From a marine group bacterium Sva0996 bin134 (lineage in GTDB: Bacteria; Actinomycetota; Acidimicrobiia; Acidimicrobiales; Bin134): DNA of 64,000 nucleotides. This document shows, piece by piece, positions 7,863 to 16,695 of the stretch; within the stretch, counting starts at the first letter, position 1; each line of letters opens with the position of its first letter. The position numbers and the translations under genes were made by a program. The stretch spans positions 1 through 64,000 of the forward strand of contig MPNQ01000003.1 in NCBI GenBank assembly GCA_002239105.1, read 5' to 3'. The notes beneath the pieces were generated by a model. It was not told the DNA's origin. It searched no databases and saw only the letters and a program-made list of their open reading frames with translations.

Positions 7863-9047
7863 TTGACCGTCGACTACGACCCGTTCTCACCGGAAGTGGC
7901 CACTGATCCGCTGCCCATCTACCGGGAGTTGCGGTCTGCGGGCGGGGTGCATCGACTGGAGCAGTATCACGGTTGGGCGCTGCCCCGCTTCGCCGAGTTG
8001 TGGGAAGTGAGCTGCGACCGGGAATCGTTCACCATCGCCGAAGGGCCGGTGTTCCTGCGAGACCAAGTGCTTCAGCCCGCCGAAGCCGAGCTCGGTCCGC
8101 TGCCGACCGGGCCGTTCCTCAGCTTCTCCCAGATGGACCCGCCAGCCCACACCCAGATCCGCAAGATCCTCTATCCCCCGCTGCGCCCGCGGCCGGTGGC
8201 CGAGCTGGAGGCCGAGCTTCGCCGGGTGGCCGCCGATTGCGTGGAAGCCGGGCTGGAGCAGGGGCGGTTGGACGTGGTCACTGAGCTGGCCTCGCCGGTG
8301 TCAGTGGCCGGCACCTCGCTGGTGCTGGGGTTCCCCTTTGCCGACGGGGAGAAGCTGGTGGACTACGCCAACCAGACCATGCGCTACGACGATCGGGCTC
8401 CCGCGGCCCGGGCCAAGATTCACGAGTACCTGTGCAGCTTCGTGGCCGAACAGAGGGCGGGAGACTGCCCCGAGTACATCGAATCACTGCTGGGGGTGGA
8501 CTTGCTGGGCCACCCGTTCGACGATCAGGACGCCGCCATTCAGCTTTCAACTCTGTTCACCGGCGGGGTGGAGACCACACCCAAAGTGATGGGCGGCGGA
8601 TTCATCCACCTGGCCGCCGACGGCGACCAGCGGGCCGCCCTGGCTCAGGATCCTTCGCTTAGCGGAGGTGCTTTCGAGGAGATGTTGCGCCTGGAAGTGC
8701 CCATCCAGCACTTGGGCCGCACGGTGAGCCGCCCCACAGTGGTCGGCGACCAGGAGATGGCCCCCGGCGACCGGGTGTTTCTGCTGTACCAGTCGGCCAA
8801 CCGCGACGAGCGGGAGTTCGGCGCTGACTCCGAGAGCTTCGACATCCACCGGCGCCCGCCCCGCCAGCTCGGCTTCGGCCACGGATTGCACTACTGCATC
8901 GGCGCCCATCTGGCCCGCCTAGAGGGCCGGGTCATCATCGAGGAGGCCCTGGCCCGCATCCCCGACTTCGAAGTATCCGCTAACGAGGTGGTCCGCCTGC
9001 CCGGCTCCTTCCAGCAGGGCTACGCCTCAGTGCCGATCGCTTTTTGA
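7863..9047 (+). CDS. Cytochrome P450 (A)
   Basis: A soluble bacterial P450 of about 394 residues. The I-helix oxygen-binding segment reads TGGVETT, the K-helix ExxR is EMLR, and the haem loop is FGHGLHYCIGAHLA with the axial thiolate Cys345. MDPPAHTQIRKIL is the usual C-helix region. The start is a TTG at 7863 with GGGGAG 4 nt before it, since no ATG or GTG in frame fits better. Redox partners are not encoded nearby. Substrate unknown; neighbours suggest catabolism of a xenobiotic or terpenoid rather than a biosynthetic cluster. Confidence 0.9.
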   Translation: MTVDYDPFSPEVATDPLPIYRELRSAGGVHRLEQYHGWALPRFAELWEVSCDRESFTIAEGPVFLRDQVLQPAEAELGPLPTGPFLSFSQMDPPAHTQIRKILYPPLRPRPVAELEAELRRVAADCVEAGLEQGRLDVVTELASPVSVAGTSLVLGFPFADGEKLVDYANQTMRYDDRAPAARAKIHEYLCSFVAEQRAGDCPEYIESLLGVDLLGHPFDDQDAAIQLSTLFTGGVETTPKVMGGGFIHLAADGDQRAALAQDPSLSGGAFEEMLRLEVPIQHLGRTVSRPTVVGDQEMAPGDRVFLLYQSANRDEREFGADSESFDIHRRPPRQLGFGHGLHYCIGAHLARLEGRVIIEEALARIPDFEVSANEVVRLPGSFQQGYASVPIAF

Positions 9048-9119
9048 TCGGCGGCCATTGCCTTCGGCCCCAGCAAGCATCGCAATCTGACATGGTGGCG
9101 GTATCTGCATAAGTGCTGT

Positions 9120-9125
9120 TATGAT
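9120..9125 (+). promoter_or_regulatory. -10 element for the vapBC operon (leaderless)
   Basis: TATGAT, one base from the consensus TATAAT, lies 8 nt before the ATG at 9134, so transcription should start at or next to the start codon. The overlapping stretch TGATGTAGCGTCA (9122-9134) is an imperfect palindrome that could serve as an antitoxin operator. Confidence 0.55.
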
Positions 9126-9133
9126 GTAGCGTC

Positions 9134-9382
9134 ATGCGTACACAAATCGCTCTAGAGCCTGAACAACATGCTGGAGTGAAGCGAAAAGCCGCTGAACTGG
9201 GAATCAGCATGGCCGAATATATCCGCCGACTAATCGAAAGAGACCTTTCCGCGCCCAAACCCCAGGCCGACATTTCCTTCATCTTCGGCCTCGGCAACTC
9301 TGGGGGCAGCGATATCGCATCGGAGCACCGCACAGCGATTGGCGAAGCGGTTGAAGCCGACTGGGCGAGACGAACGCAGTGA
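9134..9382 (+). CDS. vapB: Antitoxin of VapBC type, ribbon-helix-helix-like N-terminus
   Basis: An 82-residue protein. The N-terminal 40 residues (RTQIALEPEQHAGVKRKA, then GISMAEYIRRLIE) have the strand-helix-helix pattern of CopG/Arc-type antitoxins, which bind their own promoter as dimers. The C-terminal half, rich in acidic and Gly residues, would wrap the toxin. Its TGA overlaps the GTG start of the PIN toxin by 4 nt (GTGA), the usual coupling for such pairs. Confidence 0.8.
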   Translation: MRTQIALEPEQHAGVKRKAAELGISMAEYIRRLIERDLSAPKPQADISFIFGLGNSGGSDIASEHRTAIGEAVEADWARRTQ

Positions 9383-9795
9383 CAGTCTTTGTTGACACCT
9401 CGACTTGGTATGCCGCCGCAGACTCCGGTGATGCGAGCCATAGACGGGCCACGTCTCTACTGGAGAAATTCGACGGCCATCTGCTCACCAGCGATCACGT
9501 CTTGGTTGAGACCTGGCACTTGGCAGCCAAGAGGCTGGGCCAGGGAACGGCCGAAGTATTGGTGAACGCCATCCGTGAGGGACGTTCCCGGGTGGAACTG
9601 GCCACGCTCGCCGACCTTGAAGTCGCCGCCCAGATCTATGAGGCGTTTCCGGACCAAGGCTTCTCGATCGTCGACCGCACAAGCTGGTCGGTAATGCAGC
9701 GCCTCGGCGTGTACGAGGCAATCGCCTTCGACCGGGACTACTCGATTTTCCGATTCGGCCGCGACCGGCGCAGAAGCTTCACCGTCCACAGTTAG
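9379..9795 (+). CDS. vapC: VapC-type PIN-domain ribonuclease toxin
   Basis: A 138-residue PIN-domain protein with the acidic metal-binding residues in the right places: Asp6 (VFVDTS), Glu44 (LVETWH), Asp99 (SIVDRTS) and Asp118/Asp120 (AFDRDY). PIN toxins cleave RNA, commonly tRNA or rRNA, when released from the antitoxin. It starts with GTG inside the antitoxin stop. Its TAG overlaps the stop codon of the convergent P450 gene (shared TTAG at 9792-9795). Confidence 0.9.
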   Translation: MTVFVDTSTWYAAADSGDASHRRATSLLEKFDGHLLTSDHVLVETWHLAAKRLGQGTAEVLVNAIREGRSRVELATLADLEVAAQIYEAFPDQGFSIVDRTSWSVMQRLGVYEAIAFDRDYSIFRFGRDRRRSFTVHS

Positions 9796-10991
9796 GACAA
9801 AGCCACCGGCAAGCGGGCCAGCCCGCGCAAGGTGAGCCTGTCCTTCCAAGGGGGATCGTGCTCCAAGGGAGTCCAGGTTTCGAAGCGGTTGAGGAGGCCG
9901 GACAGCACCACTTGGCCTTCGAGGCGGGCCAGCGATGCCCCCAAGCAGTAGTGGATACCCGATCCGAACGACAGCAGCGGCGTGTCTTGGCGGGTGATGT
10001 CGAACCGGTCGGGATCGTCAATCACATCAGGGTCGCGGTTGGCCGCTCCCAGGAGCATTAGCACCATGCTGGCCTTGGCAATGGAGTGCCCGCCGATCTC
10101 CACGTCCTCGAAGGTGTAGCGGGCGTCTGCCTGCACGGGAGGCTGATAGCGCAGCACTTCATCCACCGCGCCGGGCACCAGCGACCGGTCGGCCCGCAGC
10201 AGTGCTAGCTCGTCGGGATGGCGGATGAGCGTGTGGACCATGTTGCCAATCAGGTTGGAGGTGGTCTCGAACCCTGCGGCATATATCAGCGACAGGGTGA
10301 GTCCGATCTCTCTTTGGGAAAGCCGGTCCTCGCCGTCGCTGGCCGCGATCAGCGCCGACAAAAGATCGTCACCAGGCTCGGCCCGCCGTCGGTCAATCAA
10401 CTCGTCGAAGTACGCCTTGACTTTTTCACCCGAGGCCTCGGCCTGCTCCAGATCCTCTGGGCTTTGGTTCGGTTCGAGGGTGCCAGCCAGATCGGACACC
10501 AACGGTCGCAGCCAATCGCGGTCAGCCAGAGGAACCCCCACCAGCTCGCTGATGACATTGGCCGGCAAGGGAAAGGCCAGCTGATCGATCAGGTCTCCCC
10601 CGCCGGAGACGGCCAACGAATCGAGCAGCTCGGCCGTCATTTCCTCCACCGCCGACCGCAGACCTTCAACCCGTCGGGGGGTGAAAGCCCGGCTGACCAG
10701 CGAGCGCAGTCGAGTGTGGTCAGGCGGGTTCAAGAACAAGAAGGTGCGCTCTTCTTGGGGCGTGCGCACTCTCTCGGCGGTGAGCGTTGGAACCTCGTCC
10801 CCGGGCTCGGCGTTGCCCATACGGGGATCTCTGAGCGCCATCCGGCAGTCCTCGTAGCGGGTTAGGACCCAATAGTCGGCGAAGCCGAGCTTGTGAACCG
10901 GCGCAGTCTCTCGCAGTTCTCTCAACAACGGATATGGATCGGCGTACACCTCAGGATCGGTGACGATCCGAATAATCAGCTCGTCGCTCAT
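9792..10991 (-). CDS. Cytochrome P450 (B)
   Basis: A 399-residue P450 with C-helix LNPPDHTRLRSLVSRAFT, I-helix AAGFETTSN, K-helix EVLR and haem loop FGSGIHYCLGASLARLEG with Cys349 as thiolate ligand. It looks like the CYP107/CYP125-style soluble actinobacterial enzymes in general form, but the subfamily cannot be set by eye. Its ATG overlaps the stop of the upstream SDR gene (ATGA), so the two are translationally coupled. A hydroxylation followed by alcohol dehydrogenation (P450 then SDR) is a plausible joint role. Confidence 0.92.
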   Translation of the reverse strand: MSDELIIRIVTDPEVYADPYPLLRELRETAPVHKLGFADYWVLTRYEDCRMALRDPRMGNAEPGDEVPTLTAERVRTPQEERTFLFLNPPDHTRLRSLVSRAFTPRRVEGLRSAVEEMTAELLDSLAVSGGGDLIDQLAFPLPANVISELVGVPLADRDWLRPLVSDLAGTLEPNQSPEDLEQAEASGEKVKAYFDELIDRRRAEPGDDLLSALIAASDGEDRLSQREIGLTLSLIYAAGFETTSNLIGNMVHTLIRHPDELALLRADRSLVPGAVDEVLRYQPPVQADARYTFEDVEIGGHSIAKASMVLMLLGAANRDPDVIDDPDRFDITRQDTPLLSFGSGIHYCLGASLARLEGQVVLSGLLNRFETWTPLEHDPPWKDRLTLRGLARLPVALS

Positions 10992-11905
10992 GGGCGCGGA
11001 CTGTGGACTCGGCCGAAGGTGTAGGCATCGGGCCAGCCTCGTCGGGCGAGGTTGGCTTCCTGGCGGGCGATGGCCGCGGGGATGTCGGGCGGCTGCCAGC
11101 CCTCCACCAGCGACTCGCCCATGAGATCGCGCACCGGTCGATCCAGCTCCACCAGGAGTTGCAGGCTGAAGGCGATGCGCCCGGTGAGCACGTCGGGGTC
11201 GCCAGTGAGCAAGGCCAAGGCAGCTTCGGCCATGGTCTCCAACGGTTCAAACATCTCCTCGTCGATCCAGCCGCCTTCAACCAGCGCCGGAGTAGCGATA
11301 GCCGCCTGGGGGGTCAGGGCGTTCACCGCCACCCCCTGCCCCTCACACTCGCTGGCGGCAGACACGGTCAGCTTGTTCAACGCCGCCTTGGGCGCCCCAT
11401 AGACGAACCCAGCCTTCGATGGCTTGCTCGTCGGGAACGGGGGTCCGGGCGGCAACTCGGCTGAGAAGGTGGTGAGGTTCAGGATCGCACCGCTCCTCCG
11501 CTCCCGCATCCCGTCGATGACGGCCTTCATCAACTCCCAGGGCGCCCACAGGTTGACTTGCAAGCTCAACTCAAGCTGCTTGGGCGTGACCTCCTCAAAT
11601 GGGTGGTAGCCGCCGAATGCGGCGTTATTGACCAGCAAGTCGATGGGGCCTAACGCCTCCTCCGTCTTAGGCACCAACTCGGTGCGGGCACCTGTCGGAT
11701 CGCTGAGGTCCGATGGAATCACTAGGCAATCTCCGCCAAACGATTCGATTCGGTCTTTGGTTGCTGCCAATCCCTGCTCGTCGCGGGCGGTGATTGCCAC
11801 TCGGGCACCCTCGGCGGCCAGTCGAATCGCAATAGCCGTGCCCGTGCCGCCCTTGCTGGCCCCGGTGACCAGCGCAACCTTGCCGTCGGTGGTCCGTTCT
11901 GCCAT
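10988..11905 (-). CDS. Short-chain dehydrogenase/reductase
   Basis: A 305-residue SDR. The cofactor loop reads TGASKGGTGTAIA, one residue longer than the usual TGxxxGxG. NNAAFGG matches the NNAG motif and YGAPK is the catalytic YxxxK. The C-terminus is about 50 residues longer than classical SDRs. GGAAGG lies 7 nt before the ATG. It is coupled to the P450 gene by a 4-nt overlap. Substrate unknown. Confidence 0.87.
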   Translation of the reverse strand: MAERTTDGKVALVTGASKGGTGTAIAIRLAAEGARVAITARDEQGLAATKDRIESFGGDCLVIPSDLSDPTGARTELVPKTEEALGPIDLLVNNAAFGGYHPFEEVTPKQLELSLQVNLWAPWELMKAVIDGMRERRSGAILNLTTFSAELPPGPPFPTSKPSKAGFVYGAPKAALNKLTVSAASECEGQGVAVNALTPQAAIATPALVEGGWIDEEMFEPLETMAEAALALLTGDPDVLTGRIAFSLQLLVELDRPVRDLMGESLVEGWQPPDIPAAIARQEANLARRGWPDAYTFGRVHSPRP

Positions 11906-11968
11906 AGCCTTGCCTTCCTGAGTGGAATCCTTGGCGAGCCTACGTCAACCCATAGATCAGAGGGCTTA

Positions 11969-12712
11969 GTGACCGACAACCAACACCAACAACGCCGACC
12001 CCTCTCGCTGTTGCACACGTCTGACTGCCACTTGGGAACTGGTCCGGCCCGGCGCCAGGAGGCAGCGTTTGCCGCCGCGGTCGACTTGGCCATCGCCGAG
12101 GCAGTGGACATCTTCATGATCTCAGGCGACCTGTTCGACCACAACCGGGTTGGCGACGACGTGCTGAGCTGGGCAGCCGACCAGTTGGCTCGGCTGTCGT
12201 GCCCGGTGGTGATGATCGCCGGCAACCACGACGCTCATCCCGAGTCGTCGGTGCTCCACCGGTTTGGCCCCTATATTCAGGAACTCCCGATCACCATCCT
12301 CGACGACCTCGAAGGCTCGACAACTCACTATCAGGAGTTAGACCTCACCGTGTGGGGTAAGTCGATGGACGACCACCACCCCGGCTTCCACCCCCTCGAC
12401 GCTCTCCCCACCCGCCCAGACCAAGGCTGGTGCATCGCCATGGGCCACGGCCTGGTCATGCCCGACGAATCACCGTCGTACCGCTCGTCTCCCATCTACC
12501 CCAGCCACCTCGACGCCATCGATTGGGACTATGTGGCCCTGGGCCACATCCATCGCCACCAGATAATCCGCGAATCCCCCGCGGTGATCGCCTACTCCGG
12601 CGCCACCGCCGAATCTCTCGAAGGCGAACCCGCCGCAGTGCTCGTCACCCTCGACCCCGACACCGGCGTCTCCCTCAGCCTGCGCGAGTTGACGCCCAGT
12701 CCTGTCGCTTAA
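11969..12712 (+). CDS. Calcineurin-like metallophosphoesterase (SbcD/Mre11-like)
   Basis: A 247-residue protein with the metallophosphoesterase metal motifs in order: HTSDCHLG (DxH), SGDLFDH (GDxxD), IAGNHDAH (GNHD), MGHG and LGHIHRHQ (GHxH). Most similar in layout to SbcD-type nuclease subunits, but short and without an SbcC partner nearby, so the role (DNA processing or small-molecule phosphodiesterase) is open. Starts at GTG 11969 after AGAGGG. Its TAA shares the tetramer TTAA with the convergent lactonase gene. Confidence 0.82.
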   Translation: MTDNQHQQRRPLSLLHTSDCHLGTGPARRQEAAFAAAVDLAIAEAVDIFMISGDLFDHNRVGDDVLSWAADQLARLSCPVVMIAGNHDAHPESSVLHRFGPYIQELPITILDDLEGSTTHYQELDLTVWGKSMDDHHPGFHPLDALPTRPDQGWCIAMGHGLVMPDESPSYRSSPIYPSHLDAIDWDYVALGHIHRHQIIRESPAVIAYSGATAESLEGEPAAVLVTLDPDTGVSLSLRELTPSPVA

Positions 12713-13572
12713 GGCTTGCCCACGCCGGGGACGACGGCTTCGGTGGCGTAGATGGAACCGGTTTTGGCCGCGGTTACCACTTCTCGCTTCCAGTCGTCGG
12801 CGGCACAGATGAGGAGCGTGCGGCGGTCGTCGCCGCCGAGCACACATGCGACGGGCACTTTGGGGGCCATGTCGTAGGAGTCGGTCACCTCGCCGCCGGG
12901 CAGCACCCGGAACACCCGCAGGCCTAAGGGGTCGGCCACCCACACCGCACCTTCGGCGTCGAGGCAGATGCCGTCGGGCGGGGCCACCGGTGCCCTGTCC
13001 GATTCGGGGACCAGTTCGGCGTAGATTCGCCGGTTGGACAGGGTGCCGTCGGGAGCCACATCAAACGCGGTGAGCCGGAAGGCCGCGCTCTCAGCCACGA
13101 TCAGCGTTTCCTCATCAGGGGTGAGGATGTGACCGTTGGGGGCTTCCATCCCGTCGGCGCCCACGCTCACCGAGCCATCGGGAGACACCCTCAGCGTCTG
13201 GGCGGCGCGCCGCTCGCCCCCTGCATGGATCTTCTGCCCCATGTCGCCGATGTAGGCGGTGCCGTCGGAGCGCACGATCATGTCGTTGATGTCGCCGATG
13301 GCCAGCGGCGACAGGTCTGCGTGCTCGACCATCGAGCCGTCGGGCTCTTGGCGCAGCAGTTTCTGGGTGGACATGGCCACCACCAGCAGCCGTCCGTCGG
13401 GCAGCCAACCCAATCCCGAAGGGTCGTCCCAGTCGACCACCGCCATCGTCTCGGCGTTGCCGTCCAGGTCGGTGCGCACCACCCGGTGGGCGTGCATGTC
13501 GGAGAACCACAAGGCGCCGTCGCGCCACCGGGGGCCCTCGGAAAAGTTGAGCCCGTCCAAGATCGTACGCAT
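12709..13572 (-). CDS. SMP-30/gluconolactonase family protein
   Basis: The product of about 287 residues has the SMP-30/LRE six-bladed propeller features: EGPRWRDGALWFSDM near the N-terminus (metal Glu), GDINDMIV, EAPNGHILTPDE and PPDGICLDAEGAVWVAD (metal Asn/Asp). Members hydrolyse sugar or other lactones with a divalent metal. The ATG at 13572 is chosen because AGGAGG (13579-13584) sits 6 nt before it. The alternative ATG at 13587 would place that ribosome-binding site inside the gene. Confidence 0.85.
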   Translation of the reverse strand: MRTILDGLNFSEGPRWRDGALWFSDMHAHRVVRTDLDGNAETMAVVDWDDPSGLGWLPDGRLLVVAMSTQKLLRQEPDGSMVEHADLSPLAIGDINDMIVRSDGTAYIGDMGQKIHAGGERRAAQTLRVSPDGSVSVGADGMEAPNGHILTPDEETLIVAESAAFRLTAFDVAPDGTLSNRRIYAELVPESDRAPVAPPDGICLDAEGAVWVADPLGLRVFRVLPGGEVTDSYDMAPKVPVACVLGGDDRRTLLICAADDWKREVVTAAKTGSIYATEAVVPGVGKP

Positions 13573-13622
13573 CAGTTGCCTCCTCATCGGCTTAGTCGCT
13601 GACGAGATGGCACAATAGCCCC

Positions 13623-14549
13623 ATGACCGTGACCCTCACCCCCGGCATCGACGCTGAAGAGTCATACGAGACCATTCAGGTGGATCGGATCGGCGGCTCG
13701 CTGGGCGCGGTGGTCTCCGGCGTGGACCCCCGAGACGGCCTGACCGACCAGCAGTTTGCCGAGGTCCACGAAGCGCTGCTCCGCCACGAGGTGATCTTCT
13801 TCCGCAACGTGCCCATGAGCGCAGACGACCAACTGGAGTTCGCCTCCCGCTGGGGCCAGCCCAGCATCTTCCCGATGTCGGCGGTGATGGGAGTCACCGA
13901 GCCGTCAACATCAGTGATCCGCGACGACGCCGACAGCCTGCCGACCACCGACAACTGGCACACCGACGTAACCTGGATCGAGGTTCCTCCCAAAGTCGCC
14001 CTGCTCCAAGCCACCGCCGTTCCTCCCTACGGCGGCGACACCATGTGGTGCAGCATCACCTCGGCCTACGACGCCCTGTCGGAGCCGATGCGAGCCATGA
14101 TCGACGGGCTGGAAGTGCACCACTCCAACTATCCCCAGTTCTGCACCAGCATGGCCGAGAAGTCGGGTAGTTGGGACTTGGTGCCATTGCTGCGGGAGGC
14201 CTATCCCGGCGTGAACCACCCGCTGGTGCGCACCCATCCCGAGACCGGGCGGCGGGCGCTGTATGTGGCCACCAACTTCCAGCAGTATGTGGTGGGCCTG
14301 AACGAGGCCGAAAGCGAGGCTCTGCTCAACTTCCTCTTGCGCCACATCAACCAGCCCCGGCTCCACTGCCGATGGTCGTGGACCGAGGGCGATCTGGCCA
14401 TCTGGGACGAGCGGTCCACCAACCACCGGGGCGTGTCGGATCACTATCCCCAGGTCCGGGAGGTGCGCCGCTGCACCGTGGACGGAGACCGCCCTTACTT
14501 CGACCCCTCGGTGCCCTACCAGCCCAAGACTGTCTACCAGCCCCAGTAG
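13623..14549 (+). CDS. TauD/TfdA-family Fe(II)/2-oxoglutarate dioxygenase
   Basis: A 308-residue TauD-type dioxygenase. Iron ligands are His113 and Asp115 (NWHTDVTW) and His268 (WDERSTNHRG). The Arg282/Arg283 pair in the C-terminal VREVRRCTV would bind 2-oxoglutarate. GGDTMWCS is the conserved segment after the first iron motif. Family substrates include taurine, 2,4-D and alkyl sulfates; the substrate here is unknown. CACAAT at 13611-13616, 6 nt before the ATG, may be a leaderless -10. The 3' end overlaps the convergent enoyl-CoA hydratase gene by 16 nt. Confidence 0.9.
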   Translation: MTVTLTPGIDAEESYETIQVDRIGGSLGAVVSGVDPRDGLTDQQFAEVHEALLRHEVIFFRNVPMSADDQLEFASRWGQPSIFPMSAVMGVTEPSTSVIRDDADSLPTTDNWHTDVTWIEVPPKVALLQATAVPPYGGDTMWCSITSAYDALSEPMRAMIDGLEVHHSNYPQFCTSMAEKSGSWDLVPLLREAYPGVNHPLVRTHPETGRRALYVATNFQQYVVGLNEAESEALLNFLLRHINQPRLHCRWSWTEGDLAIWDERSTNHRGVSDHYPQVREVRRCTVDGDRPYFDPSVPYQPKTVYQPQ

Positions 14550-15385
14550 TCGCCGCCGAAGCGCTCGTCGCGCTCGGCCAGCGCGCCCTTCATGCCCTTT
14601 TCCCGTGACGTCTCGTGGAAGTCGAACTCGTCGGGGCTGCGGCGGGTGCCCATCACGAACAGGGGGTGGACGCCGTAGTGGGGGGTGAAGGCCTGGCCGA
14701 TGCCCAGCATGTCGTAGGCCAGGTGGGCCACGGCGCGGCCGGTGGCGATCCCGTCTCGGGGCAGGCTGGCCAGCGCCCCAGTGAGCTGGGCCACCGCCTC
14801 GTCGAGTTCATCGCGGGGCACCACCCGGTTGACCAGGCCCAGCCGGTCAGCCTCGGCGGCGTCGAACTTGCGCCCGGTCACCACCAACTCATTGGCCCGC
14901 TTGAGCCCGATCTGGGAGGCCAGCATGGGGTAGAGCCACGAGGTGCCTGCGGAGCCGAACCGCTCCTCGGGCAGGCCGAACACCACGTCGTCAGAAACCA
15001 CGGCAAAGTCGCACACCAGCACCAGGTATAACCCGGCGCCGATACAAGGCCCGTGTACTCGGGCCACGATGGGCTTGGCCGAGTACAGGAGATCGCGCAT
15101 TACCCAGGCCCGGCGGCGCAGCCCGGCGATGGCGAATCGCCCGCCTTTGGTCTCGGCCCCGCCGTAAAAGTCGTCGGGGCTGGACAGGTCGAACCCGGCG
15201 GTGAACCCCCGCCCCGCCCCGGCCAAAACGATGCACTTGACGTCGTCGTCGGCCTCGGCCTGGCGGACGAAGGCCACGATCTGGTCGAACATCTCGTCGG
15301 TCAGCGCGTTGAACACGTCCGGTCGGTTGAGGGTGATCGAGGCCACCGCCCCGTCCGTCGCGTAGGTCACTTGGTCTTCAGACAT
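14534..15385 (-). CDS. Enoyl-CoA hydratase/isomerase family protein (A)
   Basis: The product of about 283 residues is a crotonase-fold protein: ITLNRPDVFNALTDEM at the N-terminus, the oxyanion loop AGAGRGFTAGFDLSS, GPCIGAGLYLVLVCDFAV, and LPEERFGSAGTSW with a candidate catalytic Glu. Start MSEDQVTYATDG at 15385 was chosen because the longer frame to 15478 would overlap the divergent permease and adds low-complexity sequence. The two starts are only 20 bp apart, so both promoters must be very compact. Confidence 0.87.
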   Translation of the reverse strand: MSEDQVTYATDGAVASITLNRPDVFNALTDEMFDQIVAFVRQAEADDDVKCIVLAGAGRGFTAGFDLSSPDDFYGGAETKGGRFAIAGLRRRAWVMRDLLYSAKPIVARVHGPCIGAGLYLVLVCDFAVVSDDVVFGLPEERFGSAGTSWLYPMLASQIGLKRANELVVTGRKFDAAEADRLGLVNRVVPRDELDEAVAQLTGALASLPRDGIATGRAVAHLAYDMLGIGQAFTPHYGVHPLFVMGTRRSPDEFDFHETSREKGMKGALAERDERFGGDYWGW

Positions 15386-15391
15386 GGCCCC

Positions 15392-15397
15392 TATCCT
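15392..15397 (+). promoter_or_regulatory. -10 element for the APC permease (leaderless)
   Basis: TATCCT lies 8 nt before the GTG start at 15406. The whole gap to the divergent hydratase gene is only 20 bp, so there is no room for a leader with a ribosome-binding site. Confidence 0.5.
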
Positions 15398-15405
15398 GTC
15401 TGATT

Positions 15406-16665
15406 GTGAGCGACCCTCCCACTCGGCTGGCCCGTCGGCTGGGTACCGGGGATGCCATCGTGATCGGCCTGGGTTCAATGATCGGGGCCAGCGTGTTCGC
15501 CGCCATCGGGCCAGCGGCAGCCGCAGCCGGGTCAGGCCTGATGATAGGACTGGCGGTGGCCGGCGTTGTGGCCTTCTGCAACGCCACCTCCTCGGCGCAG
15601 TTGGCCGCCATCTACCCCGCTTCGGGGGGCACCTATGTATACGGGCGCAAGCGGCTCGGGAACCTGGCCGGGTTCAGCGCCGGTTGGGGGTTCGTGATCG
15701 GCAAGTCGGCCACCCTGTCGGTGTCTGCGCTCACCTTTGGGGCCTATGCGTTCCCCGAAGCTCCTCGACCCGCAGGCATCGCCGCAGTTGTGGTGGTGAC
15801 GGCCATCAACCTGCGGGGCATCACCCGCACCGCCGCCGCTACCTGGGTGACCGTCACCCTGGTGTTGATCGCCCTCACGCTGGTGGTGGTCGCCGCAGTG
15901 GGCGGGGGCACCGCCGAATCCGACAATTTGGCTGACTGGGGGGTTGGCGGAGCCCGCGGGATCCTCGAGTCGGCCGGCCTGTTGTTCTTCGCCTTCGCCG
16001 GCTACGCCCGCATCGCCACACTGGGCGAAGAGATCAAGGATCCGGCTCGGACTATTCCCCGGGCCATCCCCGCCGCGCTGGGCATCACATTGGTGGTGTA
16101 CGCCGCGGTGTCGGCCACCGCGCTGTGGGCGGTGGGCCCCGAAGTGCTGGCTGAAGCGTCCGCTCCGTTGGCTGCGGCCACCGAAGCCGGGTCGTGGAAC
16201 GGGCTCACGCCGGTTGTCAGGGTGGGTGCGGCCATCGCCTCTGCCGGGGCGCTGCTCGCCCTCATTGCCGGGGTGGGCCGCACTACTTTCGCCATGGCCG
16301 CTGAAGGCGACTTGCCCCGGGCGCTGGACAAGGTTCACCCCACCCGCAAAGTGCCCCACTACGCCGAGGCAGCGGTGGCCGCGGTGGTAATCGTGCTGGT
16401 GTCGCTGACCGACCTGCGCAATGTGCTTGGCTTCAGCTCGTTCTGCGTGCTGTTCTACTACGCCGTGACCAACGCCTCCGCCTGGACCCTCTCCCCCACC
16501 CAGCGGCGGTGGCCTCGGGCGCTGAGCGGCCTGGGCTTCGCTGGCTGCGTCACCTTGGCCATCACCCTGCCCGGCGCTTCTGTACTAACCGGCCTTTCCG
16601 TTCTCGCCGCCGGTATCCTGATCTGGCGCATCCGCCAAGCCCTTTTACCCACCATCTCGGCATAG
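15406..16665 (+). CDS. APC-superfamily amino acid/polyamine permease
   Basis: A 419-residue membrane protein with about 11-12 hydrophobic helices. TM1 carries the unwound-helix motif GLGSMIGASVFAAIGPAA typical of the APC family, and ASGGTYVYGRKRLG follows TM2. FAFAGYARIATLGEEIKDPARTIPRAI is the conserved TM6-loop segment. It would import an amino acid or amine by ion symport; the substrate cannot be told. GTG start. Confidence 0.88.
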   Translation: MSDPPTRLARRLGTGDAIVIGLGSMIGASVFAAIGPAAAAAGSGLMIGLAVAGVVAFCNATSSAQLAAIYPASGGTYVYGRKRLGNLAGFSAGWGFVIGKSATLSVSALTFGAYAFPEAPRPAGIAAVVVVTAINLRGITRTAAATWVTVTLVLIALTLVVVAAVGGGTAESDNLADWGVGGARGILESAGLLFFAFAGYARIATLGEEIKDPARTIPRAIPAALGITLVVYAAVSATALWAVGPEVLAEASAPLAAATEAGSWNGLTPVVRVGAAIASAGALLALIAGVGRTTFAMAAEGDLPRALDKVHPTRKVPHYAEAAVAAVVIVLVSLTDLRNVLGFSSFCVLFYYAVTNASAWTLSPTQRRWPRALSGLGFAGCVTLAITLPGASVLTGLSVLAAGILIWRIRQALLPTISA

Positions 16666-16695
16666 GCACCGAGTAAGAGCAACTAACAGGTGGCC

